DNA of 64,000 nucleotides from an uncultured Lachnospiraceae bacterium (GTDB lineage Bacteria > Bacillota > Clostridia > Lachnospirales > Lachnospiraceae). Position numbers and translations under genes: made by a program. The notes under the pieces were generated by a model. It searched no databases, was not told the origin of the DNA, and saw nothing but the letters and a program-made list of their open reading frames with translations. The stretch's first letter is position 1, and every line of letters begins with the position of its first letter. Below, in pieces: positions 46,317 to 54,266 of this stretch. The DNA is taken from NCBI GenBank assembly GCA_910587045.1, contig CAJULG010000002.1, positions 1 through 64,000 of the forward strand, written 5' to 3'.

Positions 46317-47204
46317 ATGATCATTTCCAGTCTGGAGCATAGCTATACAGTTATATATCGCAGCGGGGAGGAAGCGGGTGTAGAACGCTTTATCTGTAAA
46401 AGAGAGGAGACAGATGCAGTCTATACCCTGCTTCGGATTCATTCAAAGAAAGAGATCTGTCTGTTGCTGGAGCGGAATCTGCTCCGGAAGGAAATAAGCA
46501 GCAGTTTTGTAGATTATAAGGAAGGGTTTCTCTGGAAGGATACCCTGATTCTGGTATTTCTGCGGCAGGAGGGCTCTCCTCTGCATCAGTTTCTGGCAGA
46601 GAGATCCATTCTCTTATCCCGGCGGTTAGAGCTGGGAAAACGGATATTGGAACGACTGTTGCTTTTGAATATGCCGGAGTACCTGCTGGCTATTATTTTG
46701 AATCCTGACTGTATTCTGGTGACGAAGGAGGAGGAGGTTGTGATCCGTTATGAGCCGGAGCAGTTTACCATTGCCGGAATAGAAGATGCAATGCGGTTTT
46801 CAGAATATTTTTATCGGATATTTTTCCTGCTGTTTCAGAAGGAGGAGCAGGAGGGGGTCAGTATGGAAATACATACGTTCCTGGAACGATTGCGACAGGA
46901 ACCTTATCGGGATGTTTTTCAGGTGTATCAGTCTTATGATCATATGCTGGAGCAGCTACGGGGACATAAGGATATTGACTGCTTAAGGCCGGATACCTTC
47001 ATAAACCGCATGATACGGATCGGAACAGGATTGATGGACATCGGAAGGCGGCTGGCGGGGCCTGTCATGATCGTGATCGGTATGGCGGTAATGATCTATT
47101 TCATCTGTCATCCATTACAGGAGGAGACAGAAAGCTATCGGTTTGAACGGATCGGAACAGTAGAATTAAATAAGGATGATGGATATGAAGTTATGGAAAA
47201 GTAA
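46317..47204 (+). CDS. Single-pass membrane protein, possible pseudokinase-like head
   Basis: A 295-residue protein with a soluble N-terminal region of about 240 residues, one transmembrane helix (PVMIVIGMAVMIYFICHPL, about 245-265) and a short outer tail. The head has scattered kinase-like strands and helices (ICLLLERNLLRKEIS, LAIILNPDCILVTKEEEVVIRYE) but no catalytic Lys, HRD or DFG motif. The layout recalls the pseudokinase-plus-TM proteins of type VII secretion (EssB/YukC), which is only a structural suggestion. AGGAGG precedes the ATG. It overlaps the MORN gene. Confidence 0.6.
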   Translation: MIISSLEHSYTVIYRSGEEAGVERFICKREETDAVYTLLRIHSKKEICLLLERNLLRKEISSSFVDYKEGFLWKDTLILVFLRQEGSPLHQFLAERSILLSRRLELGKRILERLLLLNMPEYLLAIILNPDCILVTKEEEVVIRYEPEQFTIAGIEDAMRFSEYFYRIFFLLFQKEEQEGVSMEIHTFLERLRQEPYRDVFQVYQSYDHMLEQLRGHKDIDCLRPDTFINRMIRIGTGLMDIGRRLAGPVMIVIGMAVMIYFICHPLQEETESYRFERIGTVELNKDDGYEVMEK

Positions 47205-48594
47205 TGCATCGGAAGCTGGACGCTATTATCTGCGGATCCGGGATTATTATATTGCAGTCCGGGCCCTGGTACTGATACTTTGTGTTTTGATCCTGCTCCC
47301 GTTTTTATATATTTATCGGATACAGCCGGTCATAGTGAGACGGTTCTTTACAAAGACCATGGCGGTAAACAGTCCGGAGCAGTTTGGCTATACCGGAAGG
47401 GTACGCCTGACTGATCAACAGACAGGACAGGTATTATTTGTCGGCAGATTGGAGGAGGGCCGGATTCAGGGGGAGGGTATCTTATATGATCATGAGGGAA
47501 ATCTGATCTACCAGGGGGGCTTTGAGCAGGAGCAGTATTCCGGTAACGGAACGCTTTATGATCCGGACGGCCATCTGTGCTACTGCGGTGAATTTCAGAA
47601 CAATCAATACCAGGGGGTGGGGACTGTTTATTTTGCCAATGGAAAAAAACAGTATACAGGCAGCTTCTCTGCAGGAAAGCTGACTGGAACCGGTCGGGAG
47701 TATTATGAGAGCGGAGGTCTGAGATATCATGGAGAATTCAAAGAGGGAAGCTATGAGGGAAGCGGAAAGCTCTATTATGAAAATGGAACCATGAAGTATC
47801 AGGGGGAGCTGGCGGCAGGTGTCTTTCACGGGCTTGGTACCCTGTATGGGCAGACCGGCGGGATCCTATATAAGGGAAGTTTTGTCGAGGGCAATTATGA
47901 AGGGATGGGAACCCTGTATCAGGGAGACACTGTTATCGCACAGGGGGAATTCCGGGCAGGCGTGTTTGTTGGAGGCACAACAGTACTATATGAAAAGGGC
48001 GGAACTATGGTCTATGTAGGAGAGGTCGTCAATGGAAAGAAACAGGGAGATGGTATTCTGTACGATGAAGAGGGGGAAATACGTTATGAGGGCGCCTTTG
48101 CAGAGGATCAGATGGAAGGGAGCGGTATCTTATACGAGAATGGAAAGGTTCTGTATGAAGGAAGCTTTATAAAGGGAATGTATGAGGGAGCCGGCAGGCT
48201 GTACGACATTGAAAGCGGAATCCTGATCTATGATGGAACCTTTGCCGCCGGAGTGTATAACGGGAGCGGAAAGCTGTTTGATCCGGAAACAGGTGCCATG
48301 GTGTATGACGGGGAGTTCTATGCCGGCAGATACCAGGGGAGTGGAAGACTGTATGCGGCAGATTCCCAGGTGCTGCTGTATGAAGGAGCATTCCGTATGG
48401 GCCTTTACGACGGGGCCGGCATCTTATATGGAGAAAGCGGCGGGATGCTTTATCAGGGGCAGTTCCTGCTGGGCAGGTATCATGGACAGGGGACATTATA
48501 CAGGGAGGAAACCGGAGAAATAATTCTCGAAGGGGAATTCCGGAATGGAAGCCTGGTGACCCCGAAGGAGGAAGCATGGGAAATTATACAGTGA
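47185..48594 (+). CDS. Membrane-anchored MORN-repeat protein
   Basis: A 469-residue protein with a transmembrane helix (ALVLILCVLILLPFLYIY, about 28-46) and about 15 MORN-type repeats of 22-25 residues from residue 80 on (units such as SGNGTLYDPDGHLCYCGEF and EGSGKLYYENGTMKYQGEL). MORN repeats form an extended beta-meander used as a scaffold or membrane contact. Charge around the helix does not settle on which side the repeats lie. ATG 47185 follows AAGGA at eight bases; ATG 47176 and 47179 are alternatives. Within a CIS locus it may help anchor the particle. Confidence 0.75.
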   Translation: MKLWKSNASEAGRYYLRIRDYYIAVRALVLILCVLILLPFLYIYRIQPVIVRRFFTKTMAVNSPEQFGYTGRVRLTDQQTGQVLFVGRLEEGRIQGEGILYDHEGNLIYQGGFEQEQYSGNGTLYDPDGHLCYCGEFQNNQYQGVGTVYFANGKKQYTGSFSAGKLTGTGREYYESGGLRYHGEFKEGSYEGSGKLYYENGTMKYQGELAAGVFHGLGTLYGQTGGILYKGSFVEGNYEGMGTLYQGDTVIAQGEFRAGVFVGGTTVLYEKGGTMVYVGEVVNGKKQGDGILYDEEGEIRYEGAFAEDQMEGSGILYENGKVLYEGSFIKGMYEGAGRLYDIESGILIYDGTFAAGVYNGSGKLFDPETGAMVYDGEFYAGRYQGSGRLYAADSQVLLYEGAFRMGLYDGAGILYGESGGMLYQGQFLLGRYHGQGTLYREETGEIILEGEFRNGSLVTPKEEAWEIIQ

Positions 48595-49160
48595 TCGCAG
48601 ATGTCGGACAGGGGATCGTAAATCTGTTACGACAACATATAACGACGGAGGGAATCCTGCGGAAAGAACAGATCGGACTATGTTCTCTCCGGGAATCCGG
48701 TGATTATCGCCTGGGAATCTGTCTCTATGATATACAGGAATGCAGTCAGCTTCCGTATGAGGGCAGGCGTATGCGGGGAGAGGATCAGCAGATAAACGCT
48801 TCCATGTACCTGGATCTATACTATATCATCCTTCCATTTATGAACAGTGACTGGAGATACCGTTCCGCCGAGGAACAACGCTTGTTGGGAAAAACCCTGC
48901 AGGTTCTGCGGGATTTTCCGTTGTTAGATCCAGTTACTTATGAGACAGAGAATTGTGTTGATTCCCATACCATACAGCTTGAGCTGCTCTGCCTCGGACT
49001 GGAGGAGCAGACAAGGATATGGAACAGTTTGAATGAAAACCGGCGAAATGCAGTTTATTGCAGGGCGGCAGCAGTGGAACTGGAATCTACACGGATCCGC
49101 AGGATAAAGCGGGTAGAAGAGATTCAGATCCGGATGAAAGGAGGCGCGCATGAAGCGTAG
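48576..49160 (+). CDS. CIS tail terminator protein, Pvc16/DUF4255-like
   Basis: A 194-residue protein similar to the Pvc16/Afp16 N-terminal family: YTVIADVGQGIVNLLRQHI, LGICLYDIQECSQLPY, MYLDLYYIILPFMN, RLLGKTLQVLRDFPLL. In Afp and PVC this protein caps the tube and sheath end and fixes length. It overlaps the MORN gene by 19 bases and the next gene by 11. Confidence 0.82.
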   Translation: MGNYTVIADVGQGIVNLLRQHITTEGILRKEQIGLCSLRESGDYRLGICLYDIQECSQLPYEGRRMRGEDQQINASMYLDLYYIILPFMNSDWRYRSAEEQRLLGKTLQVLRDFPLLDPVTYETENCVDSHTIQLELLCLGLEEQTRIWNSLNENRRNAVYCRAAAVELESTRIRRIKRVEEIQIRMKGGAHEA

Positions 49161-50856
49161 GTTCGGCTTGCGGATAAAGACCACAGTTCTTTTTTTAGGC
49201 TTTATTCTGTTGATTACCCTGGCGGTTCTACTGCTTACAGATCATAATAATGAGGAAGCCATTGATGAGATTTATCAACAGTTTGCAGTTGATATAGGAA
49301 AACTGGCAGCCAATAAAGTCACAGCAGAAGAAATTCAATCCTATATGGATTCACAAAAGATAGATGAACGATATATGGAAATCCTGGAAGAACTGCAGCA
49401 GATTCAGGAGGAGATGACGATCCAGTATCTGTATATCATTTATCCGGTCTCGGAGCAGGAAGGGGTCTACATTTTCGATGTGGATCGGATGGAGAATGGC
49501 CGGGTGAAGGTACCGGGCAATCCGCTGGGGAAAAGGGTGAATTTATCTGAGGAAGGCTTTGGAGGAGCAGGAGCGGTCATGGACAGTGGACTGCCCAGTG
49601 ATTCCCTTGTATTTGACGGAATAAGAGAAAGCAACGGACAGGACGAAGCCGGCGAATATGAAATGCTGGTATCTGTATATGTACCGATCCGGGAGGAAGG
49701 AAAAAGGCCCATTGCATTTGTTGGCGTAGATATGGATATTACCACTATTCAGAACAGTGTGGATGCGGCAAGAGATCGTATGATGGCAGCATTGACATTG
49801 CTTATGACCGTATGCTTTCTGATTCTGCTGCTCCTGATTCAGTATGCATTATTAAAGCCGATACAGAAGCTGAAACAGTATGCAGAGCAGATTTCGGCCG
49901 GACAATTCGGAGAGACCTTACCGGTTCGGGGGCAGGATGAACTGAGTGAGATCATGGAAGTATTCAACCGGATGTCACGCAGTATCCAGGGTCATATGGA
50001 AGAGATAGAGACGATCAACCGGGCATATCAACGATATGTTCCATTGGAACTGCTGAATATTCTGAACCGGGACGGGATAACCCGATTGAAATTAGGCGAT
50101 ACGGAAAGCCGGTTTGTAACGATTCTAACATTTCAGTTAACGGATGCCGGAAATAAGATCATGAACCCGGACAGTCGGCAGGTGCTGGAAAATATGAATC
50201 TTCTGTTTCAAACGATCATTCCGGTGATTCTGGAAGGAAATGGTTTTGTGGAACGGTTTCAGGATGCCGGAATGCTGGCAGTATATACGGGAAACGCAGA
50301 GGATGCACTCCTTTCTGCCATCTCCATCTGTCAGCGGATGAAACACCGCCGGAAGGAGGGAAAACAATCCGGGATCAGCATGGGAATCACATATGGCGGA
50401 GTTCTGTTTGGAACAGTAGGACATGAGAAACGGATGGCGGCTATTGCAATTTCTCCCCATACCTCCATGGCCTGGTATCTGCAAAAGCTGGCGCCCTTGT
50501 ATGGTTCCCGGCTGCTGATCACTTCCGGGGCGGCAGAGCAGATTCCGGATTTTCCATACTCTTATCATTGCCGGTTCCTGGGGATGACAGAGAATAAATA
50601 TACAGGTAATATTGAAAAAGTCTATGATGTATATGATGGTGATCCGGAGGAGCAGCGGGAGGGAAAGGAACGGACCAGAGAGCAGTTTGAACACGGAGTA
50701 GAGCTGTTCTGTATGCGGCGGTTTCGAGAGAGCCGGCAGGCATTTATCAGTGTATTGAAACGGTTTCAGTCAGACACCGGAGCAAGGCGGTATCTGCAGT
50801 ATTGTAATGCTTATTATCAGGAGGAGGGGACGGAGGATATTCCGATCTTTCTATAG
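49150..50856 (+). CDS. Membrane sensor with degenerate class III cyclase-like domain
   Basis: A 568-residue protein: TM1 (about 12-30), extracytoplasmic sensor (about 31-205), TM2 (about 212-232), HAMP (about 233-285), then a region aligned with class III adenylate/guanylate cyclases (about 315-500) and a TPR-like tail (HGVELFCMRRFRESRQAFISVLKRF). Catalytic positions are lost: the first metal Asp motif reads LTFQLTD, the second RFQDAGMLAVY is displaced by one, and the VNxAxRL segment reads SPHTSMAWYLQ, without Asn or Arg. It is probably a signal-responsive scaffold rather than an enzyme. It lies between tail terminator and gp25 genes. Confidence 0.75.
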   Translation: MKRRFGLRIKTTVLFLGFILLITLAVLLLTDHNNEEAIDEIYQQFAVDIGKLAANKVTAEEIQSYMDSQKIDERYMEILEELQQIQEEMTIQYLYIIYPVSEQEGVYIFDVDRMENGRVKVPGNPLGKRVNLSEEGFGGAGAVMDSGLPSDSLVFDGIRESNGQDEAGEYEMLVSVYVPIREEGKRPIAFVGVDMDITTIQNSVDAARDRMMAALTLLMTVCFLILLLLIQYALLKPIQKLKQYAEQISAGQFGETLPVRGQDELSEIMEVFNRMSRSIQGHMEEIETINRAYQRYVPLELLNILNRDGITRLKLGDTESRFVTILTFQLTDAGNKIMNPDSRQVLENMNLLFQTIIPVILEGNGFVERFQDAGMLAVYTGNAEDALLSAISICQRMKHRRKEGKQSGISMGITYGGVLFGTVGHEKRMAAIAISPHTSMAWYLQKLAPLYGSRLLITSGAAEQIPDFPYSYHCRFLGMTENKYTGNIEKVYDVYDGDPEEQREGKERTREQFEHGVELFCMRRFRESRQAFISVLKRFQSDTGARRYLQYCNAYYQEEGTEDIPIFL

Positions 50857-50910
50857 TTATGGGGAATCAGATCAGCCCTGTGGTTACAGGATCAGAAAGG
50901 AGTGAAAGCC

Positions 50911-51327
50911 ATGCGGGAGCAGGGAAAGGAGTTTTTAGGAGCCGGATGGCGGTTTCCGATCACAGTGGATGAGGTGACCGGACGGGTCGTGTTATCCGGC
51001 CATGAGGAGAATATTCGGGAATCCATAATGATCATATTATTGACAAGACCGGGAGAGCGGGTCATGCAGCCGGAGTTTGGCTGCCGTATTCATGACTTTA
51101 TGTTTCAGCGTCCGGATCATCCGGTCCGGGTGCAGATGGAACAGGCAGTGCGGGAGGCACTTATCCGCTGGGAACCAAGGATCCGTGACATCCGGGTGAT
51201 GGCAGCAGTTTCCGGTGAAGGGAATAAGGTAGTGATCACCGTAGATTATATTGTAAGATCCACCAATAATCCATATAATATGGTCTTTCCATTTTATATC
51301 AATGAAGGCTTTGGACGGATGGAATAA
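50911..51327 (+). CDS. CIS baseplate gp25-like protein
   Basis: A 138-residue gp25/GPW family protein: FLGAGWRFPITVDEVTGRVVLSGHEENIRESIMIILLTRPGERVMQPEFGCRIHDFMFQ is the family core, with the EPR-type motif as WEPRIRDIRV. It stabilises the sheath-baseplate joint. ATG 50911 follows AGAAAGGAG at eight bases; GTG 50902 is inside the ribosome site. Confidence 0.93.
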   Translation: MREQGKEFLGAGWRFPITVDEVTGRVVLSGHEENIRESIMIILLTRPGERVMQPEFGCRIHDFMFQRPDHPVRVQMEQAVREALIRWEPRIRDIRVMAAVSGEGNKVVITVDYIVRSTNNPYNMVFPFYINEGFGRME

Positions 51328-51349
51328 GGAACGGAAAGGGGGAATATGT

Positions 51350-52138
51350 ATGGGCGTCGAAGAATGGATACCGGACTCTGATCCTGCAACCAAAGGAGTT
51401 CAATATGCGGGGACTGCGTTTTCTATTACGACCGGGGTGGTGATTGAAAACTGGAGTGAAGAGAACAAGGGTATGGTGCTGGTAGAAATGAGTATTGGAG
51501 AGGAAGGAAGGACGAATACGGAATGGATACCGGTCATGCAGCCTTATTGCGGTAACGGATTTGGACAGTATTTTCTGCCCGAGGTAGGGACTCAGGTAGT
51601 GCTTGGATTTCAGGAGGGAGATGTCAACAGTCCCATTGTAATGGGCTGTCTATGGAATGAAGTGGATGTTCTGCCTGAGGAAACAGCAAGAGAAGATAAC
51701 TCTTTAAAGAAAATACAGACAAAGGGCGGAAACCGGATTGAAATAGATGAGAGTGAAGGGAAGGAGAAGATCGGCATATATACCAGTGGCGGAATCTCAC
51801 TGCAGTTACAGGATGAGGATCAGACAATCTCCTTAAGGGATAGTGATGGAAGTACCATGATACAGGTTGATATCCGAAATGGAGAATTAAGACTTATGGC
51901 AGATAAGAAGCTGATACTTTCTGTAGGGGGAGAAGATGCACTGGTGATCGACGGCACAGCCAGGAAGCTGACGTTATCAACAGGTAAACTGGAGGCGGAA
52001 GGAAAACAGATGTTACAGTTAAAGTCACAGAATACAAAGATTGCAGGGAATCAGACGGAAGTAAGCGGCCAGGGTTCCCTAAAGGTAAAGAGCAGCGGGA
52101 TCCTGGAGCTGAAAGGATCTATTGCAAAGATAAACTAG
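51350..52138 (+). CDS. CIS spike protein, gp5/gpV-like
   Basis: A 262-residue protein with an OB-fold (GVVIENWSEENKGMVLVEMSIG, EWIPVMQPYCGNGFGQYFLPEVGTQVVLGFQEGDVNSPIVMGCLWN) followed by a beta-helical tail (about 130-262) of repeats such as KLTLSTGKLEAEGKQ and TEVSGQGSLKVKS. Trimeric spikes of this kind carry the PAAR tip. No C-terminal toxin extension is present. ATG 51350 follows AAGGGGG. Confidence 0.9.
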   Translation: MGVEEWIPDSDPATKGVQYAGTAFSITTGVVIENWSEENKGMVLVEMSIGEEGRTNTEWIPVMQPYCGNGFGQYFLPEVGTQVVLGFQEGDVNSPIVMGCLWNEVDVLPEETAREDNSLKKIQTKGGNRIEIDESEGKEKIGIYTSGGISLQLQDEDQTISLRDSDGSTMIQVDIRNGELRLMADKKLILSVGGEDALVIDGTARKLTLSTGKLEAEGKQMLQLKSQNTKIAGNQTEVSGQGSLKVKSSGILELKGSIAKIN

Positions 52139-52159
52139 AAAAGGGAAGGGGAAAGGATT

Positions 52160-52546
52160 ATGGGATTTGCAGTATGTGGAGGGGCGGTGTGTACCTGCAG
52201 CTTTGGAATGGCTCCTTCGTGTCTTATAGTAACACCCGAGAATCAGACCGTTTCTGTTATGCCGCTTGCTACGATCATGGATCATATTCCTATGAAGAAT
52301 ATTATGCCTTTTGGAATGTGTTCTTCGCTAGGGAATCCACAGGTAGCAGCAGCTACGACAGCGGCACTTGGAGTATTGACCCCCATGCCCTGTATTCCAT
52401 TTACAACAACGCCCTGGACACCCGGCAGTTCCGGTGTGTTAATAGGCGGTAAGCCTGCATTGAATCAAAGCAGTAAACTGATCTGTGGCTGGGGTGGCGT
52501 GATCCAGCTTGGATATCCGGGTACCAGTAATATTCAGGTGTCGTAA
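52160..52546 (+). CDS. PAAR-like spike tip protein (DUF4280-type)
   Basis: A 128-residue protein: MGFAVCGGAVCTCSFGMAPSCLIVTPENQTV, MPFGMCSSLGNPQVAAAT and KLICGWGGVIQLGYPG are typical of DUF4280 PAAR-like tips. Conserved cysteines could bind metal at the point. It has no effector extension. It is the last structural gene; no terminator follows, and agrB starts 103 bases on. Confidence 0.88.
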   Translation: MGFAVCGGAVCTCSFGMAPSCLIVTPENQTVSVMPLATIMDHIPMKNIMPFGMCSSLGNPQVAAATTAALGVLTPMPCIPFTTTPWTPGSSGVLIGGKPALNQSSKLICGWGGVIQLGYPGTSNIQVS

Positions 52547-52564
52547 AAATGTAATTTAATTCCC

Positions 52565-52628
52565 AATTCTGCAATATTTTGGCGAATTCTGCAAAATCTA
52601 TTGATTTTTTGGAGCAAATCGCTATATG
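52565..52628 (+). promoter_or_regulatory. Putative agr promoter with direct repeats
   Basis: AATTCTGCAA occurs at 52565-52574 and 52585-52594, exactly 20 bases apart and so on one face of the helix. TTGATT (52601-52606) and TATATG (52623-52628), 16 apart, follow as -35 and -10. The repeats lie where an activator would contact RNA polymerase. They do not match the AgrA site of staphylococci. Confidence 0.45.
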
Positions 52629-52649
52629 TATAGAATTGGAGGGAAGGTT

Positions 52650-53231
52650 ATGACAGAACGTATTGCGATTATGGTAAGTCAACGATTATTGTTATATCAG
52701 TTGATCCAAAAGGAGGAACAGGAATGGTATCAGTATTGTATCCAGGTGCGTCTGGAGCGGATGCTTGCCTGTCTTTTGATTGGTCTGTGTGCAGCATTTT
52801 TTCATGTATTACCGGAAACCGTGTTGTTTCTCCTATCTTTTTTTATGATCCGGAGACATGCAGGCGGTTTTCATGCAAATAGTTTTGCCGGCTGTATGAT
52901 CATATCCGCCGGGGTATATCTTTGCTATGTAATGGCACTATATCCATTCTTATTGCGTCATCCTGTCATGAATGATGGAATATTGCTGTGTTCAGCCATC
53001 GTGATTCTGGTGGTCGGAGCGGTCAATCATCCAAATATGGCATGGAATGAAAGAGAATATCACAGGAGCAAATGGTATGCCAGAATTGCATTGCTACTGG
53101 ATCTATTGATCTTTGCAGGAATGAGGCTGATTAGAATTCCTGAGAGTTATTGTTTATTCATGAGTTTTGGCGTGATTTTAAGCGCTGTATTTCTGGTGCT
53201 TGGAAAAATAATAAAGCAGGAGGTAAAATGA
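52650..53231 (+). CDS. agrB: AgrB membrane endopeptidase
   Basis: A 193-residue integral membrane protease that trims AgrD and closes its thiolactone ring. The catalytic His and Cys are in RRHAGGFHANSFAGC. About five or six hydrophobic helices follow, and the N-terminal helix is amphipathic. GGAGGGAAGG precedes ATG 52650. The agrD start is one base after the agrB stop. Confidence 0.93.
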   Translation: MTERIAIMVSQRLLLYQLIQKEEQEWYQYCIQVRLERMLACLLIGLCAAFFHVLPETVLFLLSFFMIRRHAGGFHANSFAGCMIISAGVYLCYVMALYPFLLRHPVMNDGILLCSAIVILVVGAVNHPNMAWNEREYHRSKWYARIALLLDLLIFAGMRLIRIPESYCLFMSFGVILSAVFLVLGKIIKQEVK

Positions 53232-53384
53232 ATGAAAAAACGGGTGGAGAAGCAGGTATTGAGTGCCATAGAGCATTTGGTACGCAATGATGTTAAGAGG
53301 GAGCGGTTTAGCTGGCCGCCACCGTGTCCATTATTCTCACACCAGCCGAAGAGACCGGAGTCTGGAAAGGCCGCAAACGAATAG
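53232..53384 (+). CDS. agrD: AgrD cyclic autoinducer precursor
   Basis: A 50-residue peptide, MKKRVEKQVLSAIEHLVRND then VKRERFSWPPPCPLFSHQPK and RPESGKAANE. The amphipathic N-terminal helix, central PPPCPLFS and charged tail match AgrD. Lining up HQPKRPE with the conserved DEPKVPE of staphylococcal AgrD puts the AgrB cut after Ser36, giving a five-residue ring Cys32-Pro-Leu-Phe-Ser. This resembles the Thr-ending ring of Clostridium perfringens. N-terminal trimming of the signal is not predictable here. Confidence 0.85.
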   Translation: MKKRVEKQVLSAIEHLVRNDVKRERFSWPPPCPLFSHQPKRPESGKAANE

Positions 53385-53406
53385 GATACAGGTTCTGATT
53401 AGGAAG

Positions 53407-53437
53407 GGCTGAATGGATCGTATTGATCCATTCAGCC
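53407..53437 (+). terminator. Perfect hairpin between agrD and agrA
   Basis: GGCTGAATGGATC (53407-53419) pairs with GATCCATTCAGCC (53425-53437). No T tract follows, so it may act as a partial terminator or an RNA stabiliser that makes agrBD and agrAC levels differ. Confidence 0.5.
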
Positions 53438-53472
53438 TGTTGCGGATATTTTCCGTATTTCATATAATAAGA

Positions 53473-53501
53473 TTGAAAAATATCATAGAATGTCTAATAA
53501 T
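53473..53501 (+). promoter_or_regulatory. Possible agrA promoter
   Basis: TTGAAA (53473-53478) and TAATAA (53495-53500) with a 16-base spacer, between the hairpin and agrA. Confidence 0.4.
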
Positions 53502-53539
53502 GTGGTAAAGATACTAGTTTTATGGGGTGGGGGAAAATA

Positions 53540-54265
53540 ATGTTCAGGATTGCGATATGTGATGACGAGAGCTGTTTTTTACTGCAGGAAAAGGCTTTGA
53601 TCATAAGCTATATGAAACGTAACGGATATGATTGCAGAATTGATGCTTTTTCTTCCGGCAGAGGGTTGTTGGCATTAAGAGACGAAGTAAAGCAATATGA
53701 TATTATATTTCTTGATATCAATATGGAAGAGCTGGACGGGCTGGAAACAGCGAAGGAAGTGCGAAGATATTCCGAGACGACCTACCTGGTATTTGTAACG
53801 GCATATCTGACCTATGCTATAGAGGGCTACAAGGTGAATGCTATTCGCTTTCTGATCAAGGATGAGGGGAATTTAGGCCCTGCCATGCGAGAATGTCTGG
53901 ATACCATAATGAAGGAAAAGAAACGTTCTGAACAAAAATATTGTTTTGATTTTGTAGAGGGAACACTTGAAGTGGTATGGAAAAATATTATATATGTGGA
54001 AAGTAGCCTGCATAAGCTTATTTTCTATATGAATGACAGAAAACGCTCTCAGTTTACGATGTATGATAAATTAGATACCATTGAAACTCTGTTACAGGGC
54101 AGTGAATTTTGCAGGATACATAAAAGCTATCTTGTGAATCTGAAATATGTCAGAAACCTGGAGCGATATCGTCTGGAATTGCATGATGGTACTATTCTAA
54201 ACATTGCAAAGGGAAAATATCTGGAAAGCAACCGAAGGTTCCTTGTTTATCAGGGGGACCTTTGA
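53540..54265 (+). CDS. agrA: LytTR-family response regulator (AgrA)
   Basis: A 242-residue regulator: receiver domain with FRIAICDDESC and the phosphorylated Asp in DIIFLDINMEELDGLE (near 55), and a C-terminal LytTR DNA-binding domain (CFDFVEGTLEVVWKNIIYVESSLHKLIF... FCRIHKSYLVNLKYVRNLERYRLELHDGT). LytTR regulators bind paired direct repeats about 21 bases apart. The gene lies ahead of the sensor, whereas staphylococcal agr has it last. ATG 53540 follows GGGGG. Confidence 0.92.
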   Translation: MFRIAICDDESCFLLQEKALIISYMKRNGYDCRIDAFSSGRGLLALRDEVKQYDIIFLDINMEELDGLETAKEVRRYSETTYLVFVTAYLTYAIEGYKVNAIRFLIKDEGNLGPAMRECLDTIMKEKKRSEQKYCFDFVEGTLEVVWKNIIYVESSLHKLIFYMNDRKRSQFTMYDKLDTIETLLQGSEFCRIHKSYLVNLKYVRNLERYRLELHDGTILNIAKGKYLESNRRFLVYQGDL

Positions 54266-54266
54266 T

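Noticed and set aside
29044..52546. Type VI secretion system or complete prophage
   Set aside because: No TssJLM, ClpV, capsid, portal, terminase, integrase or lysis genes. The single-module AAA+ and Pvc16-type cap point to an extracellular-type CIS.
53228..53290. Alternative 20-codon frame starting at the agrB stop
   Set aside because: It ends early and has no AgrD features; the ATG at 53232 gives the full precursor.
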